Positions 32,755 through 39,280 of a stretch of 39,280 nt of DNA are shown piece after piece (positions within the stretch are counted from its first letter, which is position 1; the number at the start of each line of letters is the position of its first letter). Under the pieces are notes generated by a model. The model ran no database searches, had not been told where the DNA came from, and worked only from the letters and a program-made list of their open reading frames with translations. Location of the stretch: assembly GCA_036401335.1 (NCBI GenBank), contig DASWVC010000218.1, positions 1 to 39,280 of the forward strand, read 5' to 3'. The stretch is from DASWVC01 sp036401335. Lineage in GTDB: Bacteria > Verrucomicrobiota > Verrucomicrobiia > Chthoniobacterales > JAFAMB01. The translations under genes were made by a program, and so were the position numbers.

Positions 32755-33515
32755 CCGGCAAGGTAAGCTTCGCGGTGGAAGGGACCCTGGGCCGAATTTC
32801 GCTGAACCGGCCGGAAAAGTTAAACGCGCTCGACCCGGACATGCTGGCGGGTCTGGAGGAGGCAGTGGCGGAGGCGGAAAAATCCCCCGCGGTCCGGGTC
32901 ATTGTCCTGGAGGCGGCAGGACCGAAGGCCTTCTGTGTCGGTGCAGACGTTCTGGCCTGGTCAAAGCTTTCCGCCCTGAGCATGTGGTCGGACTGGGTTC
33001 GTCGAGGGCACCGGGTGCTCGACCGCCTGGAGCAGGCGCGCCAACCCGTGATCTGTGCGATCCAGGGTTACGCCATGGGTGGCGGCCTGGAACTTGCCCT
33101 GGCCTGCGATTTACGGGTTGCAGCGGATTCAGCCCGGTTCGCGATGCCCGAGGTTAAGCTCGGCACCGTACCCGGCTGGGGCGGCACCGGCCGTCTTCCG
33201 AAACTGATCGGCGGCGGCCGTGCGAAACAAATGGTCTTCACCGGGGAACAGGTCGATGCCGGCGTGGCGGAACGTTGGGGCCTCGTGAACGAGGTGGTGC
33301 CGGCTGCTTCGCTGCAGCATCGGGTGGCCGTGATTGCGGCGCAGGTGGCGGCCAACGCACCGGTGGCAGTGCAGACGGCGAAACAACTGCTGTCCAGCCC
33401 CTCGGCCGAAACCCTCGAATCCCTCGCAGCCGCGGTCAACGCGTTCAGCGACGACGCCCGGGAAGGGTTGGCCGCATTCCGCGAAAAACGTTCCCCTTCC
33501 TTCAGAGGTCACTAG
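32751..33515 (+). CDS. Enoyl-CoA hydratase/isomerase (crotonase family)
   Basis: The 254-residue protein shows the crotonase fold: ISLNRPEKLNAL, the oxyanion-hole segments KAFCVGADV and GYAMGGGLELALACD, and MPEVKLGTVPGWGGT. Both hydratase glutamates are present (E114 and E134, 20 residues apart as in rat E144/E164), so water addition to a 2-enoyl-CoA is plausible, rather than only isomerase or lyase activity. It overlaps the GMC gene by four bases and is followed by the aldehyde dehydrogenase gene after three bases. Its acyl-CoA substrate may come from the CoA-transferase of the same operon. Confidence 0.92.
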   Translation: MTGKVSFAVEGTLGRISLNRPEKLNALDPDMLAGLEEAVAEAEKSPAVRVIVLEAAGPKAFCVGADVLAWSKLSALSMWSDWVRRGHRVLDRLEQARQPVICAIQGYAMGGGLELALACDLRVAADSARFAMPEVKLGTVPGWGGTGRLPKLIGGGRAKQMVFTGEQVDAGVAERWGLVNEVVPAASLQHRVAVIAAQVAANAPVAVQTAKQLLSSPSAETLESLAAAVNAFSDDAREGLAAFREKRSPSFRGH

Positions 33516-33518
33516 TTT

Positions 33519-35015
33519 ATGCTTCCTGCAACCCCCTTTCAGTACCAATTGTGGATCGGTGGAAAAGAGGTTTCTGCCCGGTCCGGAAAACGCTTCGCCC
33601 GCGAGAGTCCAGCGCACGGCACCCTGGTTGGAGAGTACGCCAGGGCTGACGGTGCCGACGTCGACGCCGCCGTAGAGGCAGCCCGCGCGGCGTTCGACCG
33701 CGGCCCGTGGCCCCACAGTTCCGGGGCTGAGCGTGGGCAATGCCTGCTGAAAGCAGCCGGGCTGATCCGCGCGCAAAAGGAGCAGCTTGCCCTGGTCGAG
33801 ACGCTGGAAAGCGGCAAACCGATCACCCAGGCTCGCGACGAGGTCGACTGGGCAGCCGGCCTTTGGGAGTATGCGGCCGCGCTTTGCCGGACCCTCCACG
33901 GCGACACTTACAATGCACTCGGCGCGGCCATGCTCGGCTTGGTGGTCCGCGAACCGGTCGGCGTGATCGGGATGATCACGCCCTGGAATTTTCCATTATT
34001 AATCATTAGCCAAAAGCTCCCGTTCGCCCTCGCGGCCGGTTGCACGTGCGTCGTGAAACCGAGCGAACTGACGCCGGGCACGACGCTGCAGCTGGCTGGG
34101 ATTTTGGCCGACGCCGGCCTGCCCGACGGCGTGGTTAACGTGGTAAGCGGATTCGGCGACCCGGCCGGCGCCCGGCTTAGCGCGCATCCCGGCGTCGACA
34201 TAATGTCGTTCACCGGCTCTACCGAGGTCGGCAAAGCCGTCGTGAACGCCTCGCGCGGAAACTTGAAGAAGGTTGCGCTGGAGTTGGGCGGCAAGAATCC
34301 CCAAATCATTTTTGCCGATGCCGACCTCGAGGCCGCCCTCGATGCGGTGGTGTTCGGGATCTGCTTCAACATGGGTGAATGCTGCAACAGCGGCAGTCGC
34401 CTGCTGGTCCAGCGCCCGGTGGCCGGGGAATTTGTCAGCCAGCTCGTCGAACGCGCGCGCCGGGTGCCGGTCGGGGATCCGCTTGACGAGAAAACCAAGA
34501 TTGGAGCGATCATCAATGAGCCGCAGTTTGCCAAAATCCTGGGTTACATTGACCAGGGTCGAAGCGCGGGCGCGAACCTGCGGCTGGGCGGGAAATCACT
34601 CCCGATCTTGAACGGGCGGTTCGTTGAGACCACCATTTTCGACGGGGTACGCCCGGAGATGGCGATTGCCAAAGATGAAATCTTTGGCCCGGTCCTTTCC
34701 GTTCTTGAATTCGAGAACGTGGATCAAGCCCTGGAAATCGCCAATGGCACCAGGTACGGGTTGTCGGCCGGGGTGTGGACCCGTGATTTCGATACCGCCT
34801 TGTCGGTGAGCCGCCGTGTCCGGGCGGGAACGGTGTGGGTGAACACGTTTATGGACGGTTACCCGGAACTCCCTTTTGGGGGGTACAAAGAGAGCGGCCA
34901 GGGCCGCGAACTCGGTCGCTTTGCGCTTGAAGAATTCACCGAGCTCAAAACGATTCAACTTCACCTTGGGCCCAGGACGTCCTGGTGGGCCAGGGTCCAC
35001 GAGACCCAGGCGTGA
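33519..35015 (+). CDS. NAD(P)-dependent aldehyde dehydrogenase
   Basis: The enzyme oxidises an aldehyde to a carboxylate. The 498-residue protein has the full ALDH set: TPWNFPLLIISQKLPFALAA with the catalytic Asn, KPSELTP, FTGSTEVGK, general base E255 in LELGGKNPQ, nucleophile C289 in MGECCNSGSR, and EIFGPVL. It resembles broad-specificity or betaine/lactaldehyde-type ALDHs, so the substrate is open. The start is three bases after the hydratase stop, with AGAGG about 10 bases upstream. The end overlaps the start of the GH88 gene. Confidence 0.95.
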   Translation: MLPATPFQYQLWIGGKEVSARSGKRFARESPAHGTLVGEYARADGADVDAAVEAARAAFDRGPWPHSSGAERGQCLLKAAGLIRAQKEQLALVETLESGKPITQARDEVDWAAGLWEYAAALCRTLHGDTYNALGAAMLGLVVREPVGVIGMITPWNFPLLIISQKLPFALAAGCTCVVKPSELTPGTTLQLAGILADAGLPDGVVNVVSGFGDPAGARLSAHPGVDIMSFTGSTEVGKAVVNASRGNLKKVALELGGKNPQIIFADADLEAALDAVVFGICFNMGECCNSGSRLLVQRPVAGEFVSQLVERARRVPVGDPLDEKTKIGAIINEPQFAKILGYIDQGRSAGANLRLGGKSLPILNGRFVETTIFDGVRPEMAIAKDEIFGPVLSVLEFENVDQALEIANGTRYGLSAGVWTRDFDTALSVSRRVRAGTVWVNTFMDGYPELPFGGYKESGQGRELGRFALEEFTELKTIQLHLGPRTSWWARVHETQA

Positions 35016-36121
35016 CCGATTCACCCACGGTGCCGATGCAGCCACGGGCCCGCGCCGCGCTCGAGTTTTCCGGGAGGCAGCTGCGTCGCCTCGTCACGGC
35101 CCACCCCGGCTATTTCCCGTTGTACACCCAGAATGGCAAATGGAAGCATTCGGCGGAGGCCTGGACCAACTGGGGCGAAGGTTTTCTCGGGGGAATGTTG
35201 TGGATCGTTTCCCGACACGAGCAGGACCCGTGGTGGCGGGAACAGGCTGAGCATTATTCCAAGTTGATTGAACCTCGGAAAATGGACCGGCACGTTCACG
35301 ACCTTGGCTTTTTGTTTCTGCCGACCTGGAAGGTCTGGTACGAATTGACCGGTGACCCGGCCAAGAACCAGGTGGTAATCGACGCCGGCCGGACGTTAGC
35401 CCTGCGTTTCCAGCCTGCCGGGCGCTACCTGCGGTCGTTCATCGCCCCGGAAAGCCTGTTCATCGACATTATGATGAACGTCGGCATCATCTTTTACGCA
35501 GCCCAGGCGACCAACGATGAAAGGCTGCAGCAGATCGCCAGCGATCACTGCCTGACGACGAGGCGTTTTCTGGTCCGCGGGGACGGCAGCACGGCGCACG
35601 AAGGCTTGTTCAACCTTCAAACCGGAGAATTTATCCGGCAGACCACTCACCAAGGGTGGCGCCACGATTCCAGTTGGGCCCGTGGCCAAGCTTGGGCCCT
35701 GTCCGGTTTCACCACGGCCTACCGGTTCACGGGCGATGCACGGTTCCTCGACACCGCCCGGCATTGTGCAGATTTTTACATTGACCGTACGCCGGCTCAC
35801 GGGATCCCGCCCAACGACTGGGAAGAACCGGTTCCGCGCCGTCCGTACGAAAGCTCGGCGGCTGCCATCGCGGCCGCGGGGTTGCTCGAACTCGCAGAAA
35901 ACGTGGTCGAAGCGCCAGCGGCGGTCCGTTATCGGGAACGTGCGTTCGCCATCCTTCAGACGTTGCTGAGCCCGGATTTTCTCGCAAACGAAACACCCGG
36001 CTGGGAAGGAATCCTCAAACACGCGACCTACCATGAACGCAAAGGACTAGGCGTCGATGAAAGCGTGATGTGGGGCGATTACTTCTTCCTGGTTGCGCTC
36101 GACAAAGTTATTTTTGCATGA
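35012..36121 (+). CDS. GH88-family unsaturated glucuronyl/galacturonyl hydrolase
   Basis: GH88 enzymes hydrate and release the 4,5-unsaturated uronic acid left at the non-reducing end of oligosaccharides by polysaccharide lyases. The protein is about 369 residues with the (alpha/alpha)6-barrel motifs WTNWGEGFLGGMLW, HVHDLGFLFLPTW with D97, LFIDIMMNVGI with D152 (the two catalytic-site aspartates), GWRHDSSWARGQAWALSGF and RPYESSAAAIAAAGLLEL. The GTG at 35012 forms a GTGA overlap with the ALDH stop and is preferred; a GTG at 34985 and an ATG at 35036 are alternatives. No signal peptide is seen, so it acts on imported oligosaccharides, consistent with the transporter genes that follow. Confidence 0.92.
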   Translation: MTDSPTVPMQPRARAALEFSGRQLRRLVTAHPGYFPLYTQNGKWKHSAEAWTNWGEGFLGGMLWIVSRHEQDPWWREQAEHYSKLIEPRKMDRHVHDLGFLFLPTWKVWYELTGDPAKNQVVIDAGRTLALRFQPAGRYLRSFIAPESLFIDIMMNVGIIFYAAQATNDERLQQIASDHCLTTRRFLVRGDGSTAHEGLFNLQTGEFIRQTTHQGWRHDSSWARGQAWALSGFTTAYRFTGDARFLDTARHCADFYIDRTPAHGIPPNDWEEPVPRRPYESSAAAIAAAGLLELAENVVEAPAAVRYRERAFAILQTLLSPDFLANETPGWEGILKHATYHERKGLGVDESVMWGDYFFLVALDKVIFA

Positions 36122-36167
36122 GCGAATGCTTCCGTACTACCCCCTGACCTAACCCCGTACCTACAAC

Positions 36168-37436
36168 ATGAAAACTCCCCTCTGTACCCCCCTTGCCGGG
36201 CTTGCGCTGCTGCTCTTTGCCCAGATGCCGGTCGTTTCATTTGCGGCCGAGCAGAAACTGGAAGTTTTTTCCTGGTGGACTTCCGGCGGAGAAGCGGCCG
36301 CGCTGGATGCACTTTTCCAGATCTACAAAAAAGTGAATCCAGGCGTTGAGATAATCAACGCCACCGTCGCGGGTGGCGGCGGCTCCGCTGCCCGCCCGGT
36401 TCTCCAGGCGCGGCTGGCCGGCGGCAATCCGCCAGACAGCTGGCAGACCCATCCCGGGCTGGAATTGCTCGGCCAATACGTGCCGGCAAATTACTGCGAA
36501 CCGATCACCGCGCTTTACCAGAGTGAGGGGTGGAACAAAGTGGTTCCGAAAGGCCTCATCGATCTCCTGACCAAAGATGGCAAGACCTATGCAGTCCTGG
36601 CCGGCGTTCATCGCGGCAACGTCCTTTGGTACAACAAGAAAGTCCTCGAAAAAAACGGGATCACGGCGGGCGGCAAAATGACGTTCGAGCAATTCTTTGC
36701 AGCCGCCGACAAGCTGAAAGCGGCGGGTGTCACACCCGTCGCGGTCGGCGACTCCGGAATTTGGGCCACCGCCGAGCTTTTCGAGAACACGTTGCTCGGG
36801 ACGGTCGGACCTCAGGGGTGGGCTGACCTGTTCAGCGGGAAAATGGTTTGGGACGATCCGAAGGTGAAGCAAGCGGCCGAGACTTACCTGAAAATACTCG
36901 GCTACCAGAACACCGACCATTCCGCGCTAACCTGGGATCAGGCGGTCAAGGCAGTTATGGAGGGCAGGTGCGCGTTTACGTCAATGGGCGATTGGACTTA
37001 CGGCGAGTTTGCGAAAGCCAAGATGAAAGACAACGAAGACTTTGGGTGGGTTAGTCATCCCGGCACGGATGGTTCGTTTATCATCGTTGCGGACGGTTTC
37101 ACCCTCGCCAAAGGAGCGCCGCACAGGGAAGCGTGTGAAGCCTGGTTGAAATCCTGCGGCAGCAAGGAGGCTCAGGAAGCCTTCAATCCGCTTAAAGGTT
37201 CCATCCCGGCACGGACGGATGTCGACAAAACTAAATTTGGCGCCTACCACAATTGGTCGATGGACTCGTTTTCAAAGGACGCGTTACTTCCGAGCTGCGT
37301 CCACGGCGAGGCTGCCCCGGCCGCCTTCCAACAAGCCTTGAACGACGCCATCACCACCTTTGTCGTCGACAAAAACACCGATGCATTTGTGAAAGCTTTG
37401 GCCCAGGCTTCCAGTGAAGCCGAAATGTCGAAGTAG
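36168..37436 (+). CDS. Sugar ABC transporter substrate-binding protein
   Basis: The 422-residue protein has a signal peptide (LAGLALLLFAQMPVVSFA, cleavage near residue 26) and a family 1 solute-binding fold: LEVFSWWTSGGEAAALDALF, the SWQTHP region, HRGNVLWYNKKVLEKNGI, MEGRCAFTSMGDWTYGEF and FTLAKGAPHREACEAWLKSC. It resembles binding proteins for oligosaccharides and uronides (COG1653 type). Two permease genes follow, and the GH88 gene precedes it, so the ligand is probably an unsaturated or uronate-containing oligosaccharide (inference). The 201-bp gap to the next start holds two hairpins. Confidence 0.94.
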   Translation: MKTPLCTPLAGLALLLFAQMPVVSFAAEQKLEVFSWWTSGGEAAALDALFQIYKKVNPGVEIINATVAGGGGSAARPVLQARLAGGNPPDSWQTHPGLELLGQYVPANYCEPITALYQSEGWNKVVPKGLIDLLTKDGKTYAVLAGVHRGNVLWYNKKVLEKNGITAGGKMTFEQFFAAADKLKAAGVTPVAVGDSGIWATAELFENTLLGTVGPQGWADLFSGKMVWDDPKVKQAAETYLKILGYQNTDHSALTWDQAVKAVMEGRCAFTSMGDWTYGEFAKAKMKDNEDFGWVSHPGTDGSFIIVADGFTLAKGAPHREACEAWLKSCGSKEAQEAFNPLKGSIPARTDVDKTKFGAYHNWSMDSFSKDALLPSCVHGEAAPAAFQQALNDAITTFVVDKNTDAFVKALAQASSEAEMSK

Positions 37437-37485
37437 CAGGGGGACGACCGAATCCGGCACATCGAGTCGTTGCCTCGCCAATTGG

Positions 37486-37530
37486 GGCTCCCGGAAAACG
37501 GGGGCCTTGCCCGAACCGGGACGGCCGGTT
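37486..37530 (+). promoter_or_regulatory. Two tandem hairpins between binding-protein and permease genes
   Basis: First hairpin: arms 37486-37493 and 37499-37506, eight pairs including one G-U that works only in plus-strand RNA, loop GAAAA. Second: AACCGG (37514-37519) and CCGGTT (37525-37530), six pairs, five-base loop. No T-tract follows. Such structures downstream of binding-protein genes often protect the upstream mRNA so that the binding protein exceeds the permeases. Confidence 0.55.
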
Positions 37531-37637
37531 GGCCTCACCTGGAATAGGGGTGCCACAATGCCATGAAATCGAAATTGAGCACCGGCCTTGCGGGGGGACT
37601 AGGCGCCGCCGGGATACCATTTTCAAGAAAGGTGCCC

Positions 37638-38663
37638 ATGGTTGCCCCGGTCGATCCGGTGACCCGGCCGCGCCGGCGGCGGTGGCTGGATCAAAGCGCA
37701 CTTCCCCCGTTGATCCTTACCCCAACGATGATCGCGAGCATCGTTTTCGTGTACGTGTTTATCGGGATCACCGTCTGGATCTCCCTCTCAAAATGGGGCA
37801 CGCTCCGCATGGATTTGAATTTGCGCCAGCCGTTCGGGCTGACCTACCAGCAGATGTTTGCCATGCCGCGCTGGCACGCCAACCTGCGCAATGTGTTCGT
37901 GTTCACCACGCTCTTTCTGACCAGCTCAATCGGGCTTGGGTTGGTTCTGGCCATGCTTCTGGATCGCAAACTGGTCGGGCACACCTTCTTGCGCAACATC
38001 TTCCTCTTTCCGTACGCCCTGTCGTTCATTGTCACCGGAATCGCATGGCGATGGATCTTCAATCCCGAAACCGGCATCAACCTGTTGTTCGAGGGGCTCG
38101 GCATCAACCGTTTGATCGCAGCGTTTGGTGGTCCTCCCCTGAAGCCCGGCTGGACCACGGATCCTTCCGTCCTTTTTTCGCTGAACGATTTTCTCGGCCA
38201 CGTTTTTCCGCCCGTCAGCCACATGTCGATTAAGCTGGGCATTCCGGTCGCCCTCATTCCCGTGGTGATCGCGGCGGCCTGGCAGCTAACCGGCTTTGCC
38301 ATGGCCATGTACATCGCCGGCATGGCGACCATATCGAGCGAATTGCGTGAGGCGGCGCGGATCGACGGGGCGACGGAATTGCAGGTTTACACCAGAATCA
38401 TCATGCCCCTCCTCCGGCCCGTCACCATCAGCACCGCGATCATCATGGGCCACGTTTCACTCAAGATTTTCGACCTGATCTTTGCCATGACTGGAAGCGG
38501 GCCCGGCTTTGCCACCGACGTCCCCGGAATTTTCGTCTTCGACCAGACTTTCAAAGCCACGAAATACAATCTGGGCGCAGCCGCTTCGGTTGTGATGTTA
38601 ACCTTAGTCAGTTTGATCATCGTGCCGTACCTCTGGTCCGGCCTTCGCCAAAGGTCGCCATGA
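37638..38663 (+). CDS. Sugar ABC transporter permease (MalF/UgpA type)
   Basis: About 341 residues with six predicted membrane helices, starting with LPPLILTPTMIASIVFVYVF and including NVFVFTTLFLTSSIGLGLVL and FLRNIFLFPYALSFIVTGIA. The cytoplasmic EAA loop that docks to the ATPase is EAARIDGATELQVYTRIIMP. The frame is open from an ATG at 37563, but the ATG at 37638 has AAAGG five bases upstream and yields a typical short N-terminal tail, so I prefer it. It forms an ATGA overlap with the second permease gene. Confidence 0.93.
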   Translation: MVAPVDPVTRPRRRRWLDQSALPPLILTPTMIASIVFVYVFIGITVWISLSKWGTLRMDLNLRQPFGLTYQQMFAMPRWHANLRNVFVFTTLFLTSSIGLGLVLAMLLDRKLVGHTFLRNIFLFPYALSFIVTGIAWRWIFNPETGINLLFEGLGINRLIAAFGGPPLKPGWTTDPSVLFSLNDFLGHVFPPVSHMSIKLGIPVALIPVVIAAAWQLTGFAMAMYIAGMATISSELREAARIDGATELQVYTRIIMPLLRPVTISTAIIMGHVSLKIFDLIFAMTGSGPGFATDVPGIFVFDQTFKATKYNLGAAASVVMLTLVSLIIVPYLWSGLRQRSP

Positions 38664-39280
38664 CATCGTCCGCACCGCTTTTCTACCCCTTTCGGAGGTC
38701 GCTTCCGAAAACCATCTGGGACTACCTCATCCTCGCTTTCCTGCTGGCTTGCACTGCCTTTTTCCTTTTGCCGATTTACGTCATGGTGATCACCGGGCTG
38801 AAGGAATCCACTAACGTCAGCCTTTCAACCATGTGGAACCTGCCTGCCCACCTGGGTGGAGGCGGCTTTGCCGAAGCCTGGAGGCGCCTGGCCCCAAACC
38901 TCGGCAACAGCCTCCTGCTCACCATTCCTGCCACCGTCATCTCTGCCGCCTGGGGTTCGGTCAATGGCTACGTTTTTTCCAAGTGGAAGTTTCGCGGCTC
39001 CAACCTGCTGTTTGCAATGCTTGTTTTCGGGATGTTTATCCCCTACCAAAGCATTTTGATTCCCCTGATCCAATTCCTTCAACACATCAAGCTGTACGGC
39101 ACTATCTGGGGGCTCATCACCGTCCACGTTCTCTACGGGCTCCCAATCACGAGCCTGATCTTTCGCAATTATTTCGCCGGCATCCCGGACGAGTTGGTCG
39201 ACGCCTCGCGCATCGATGGGGCAGGACTCTTCCGCACCTTTACGCACGTGATGCTGCCCTTGTCGTTACCCGCCTTTGTC
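38660..39280 (+). CDS. Sugar ABC transporter permease (MalG/UgpE type), cut by window end
   Basis: From the ATG at 38660 (ATGA overlap with the previous gene) 207 codons are present before the window ends; about 270-290 are usual. Visible are the first membrane helix (YLILAFLLACTAFFLLPIYV), the periplasmic loop, FAMLVFGMFIPYQSILIPLI, LITVHVLYGLPITSLIFRNY and most of the EAA loop, IPDELVDASRIDGAGLFRTF followed by THVMLPL. No ATPase gene lies in the window; it may follow downstream or a shared MsmK-like ATPase may serve. Confidence 0.93.
   Translation, partial: MTSSAPLFYPFRRSLPKTIWDYLILAFLLACTAFFLLPIYVMVITGLKESTNVSLSTMWNLPAHLGGGGFAEAWRRLAPNLGNSLLLTIPATVISAAWGSVNGYVFSKWKFRGSNLLFAMLVFGMFIPYQSILIPLIQFLQHIKLYGTIWGLITVHVLYGLPITSLIFRNYFAGIPDELVDASRIDGAGLFRTFTHVMLPLSLPAFV

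Noticed and set aside
28880..35015. Ferulate/vanillin-type pathway (CoA activation, hydratase-lyase, vanillin dehydrogenase)
   Set aside because: The gene trio looks suggestive, but the crotonase keeps both hydratase glutamates (E114, E134), whereas as I recall hydroxycinnamoyl-CoA hydratase-lyases lack the first. A plain hydratase is more likely; no aromatic-ring genes are present.
1..39280. tRNA, rRNA, CRISPR, insertion sequences, prophage or defence genes
   Set aside because: Reading both strands I found no cloverleaf, spaced repeats, transposase, integrase or recognisable defence protein. The absence of RNA genes is by eye and could be confirmed with tRNAscan and Infernal.

Overview
The window reads as about 39 kb of a GC-rich (roughly 60%) Gram-negative chromosome, most likely from a soil-type Verrucomicrobiota (Spartobacteria/Chthoniobacterales-like). 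This is an inference from gene content: a Minf_1886-family protein (a family named after Methylacidiphilum infernorum), a DUF1844 protein, LL-diaminopimelate aminotransferase (DapL), HPr kinase/phosphorylase beside LPS-export genes, and outer-membrane lipoproteins. I see no rRNA, tRNA, CRISPR array, transposase or prophage gene. With the start codons chosen here no gene-free stretch exceeds about 210 bases.

Left part (1-10361): an AraC-type regulator cut by the window edge; a full-length LacZ-type beta-galactosidase; aspartate-semialdehyde dehydrogenase, head-to-head with an L,D-transpeptidase; a 41-residue lipoprotein with its own promoter, ribosome binding site and terminator; a minus-strand trio (unknown protein, NIF3-like protein, 3-methyladenine DNA glycosylase); a small basic RHH-like protein; Mn-type superoxide dismutase; and dapL.

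Middle (10452-21439, all minus strand): a 13-gene run, probably one or a few overlapping transcripts: fmdB-like, a 41-residue membrane protein, Minf_1886 family, two-unit M16 peptidase, DUF1844, kdsA, lptC-like, lptA, lptB, hpf, hprK, ptsH, ptsI. It links KDO synthesis and LPS export to ribosome hibernation and a regulatory PTS. The order resembles the enterobacterial lpt-rpoN-hpf-ptsN locus, but rpoN is absent and hprK/ptsH/ptsI stand where ptsN/rapZ/npr would be. GC-rich hairpins sit in three of its intercistronic gaps.

Right part (21581-39280, all plus strand): a lipoprotein L,D-transpeptidase, then dhaK-dhaL-dhaM, in which DhaM is an EIIA-HPr-EI fusion with a complete EI. Next comes a tightly overlapping catabolic operon led by a LacI-type regulator with a 12-bp palindrome just upstream: Gfo/Idh/MocA oxidoreductase, family I CoA-transferase, GMC oxidoreductase fused to a gluconate 2-dehydrogenase subunit 3 domain, enoyl-CoA hydratase, aldehyde dehydrogenase, GH88 unsaturated-uronyl hydrolase, and a sugar ABC transporter (binding protein, permease, and a second permease cut by the window end). 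Mixing glycan uptake, sugar oxidation and CoA-thioester chemistry in one operon is not a pathway I recognise.

Most interesting candidates: (1) the 41-residue lipoprotein ends in a C-terminal lysine after a polyproline stretch and lies next to an L,D-transpeptidase gene, so it could be a miniature Braun-lipoprotein analogue; (2) the LacI-led operon; (3) the rpoN-less lpt-hpf-hprK-pts cluster with its hairpins.
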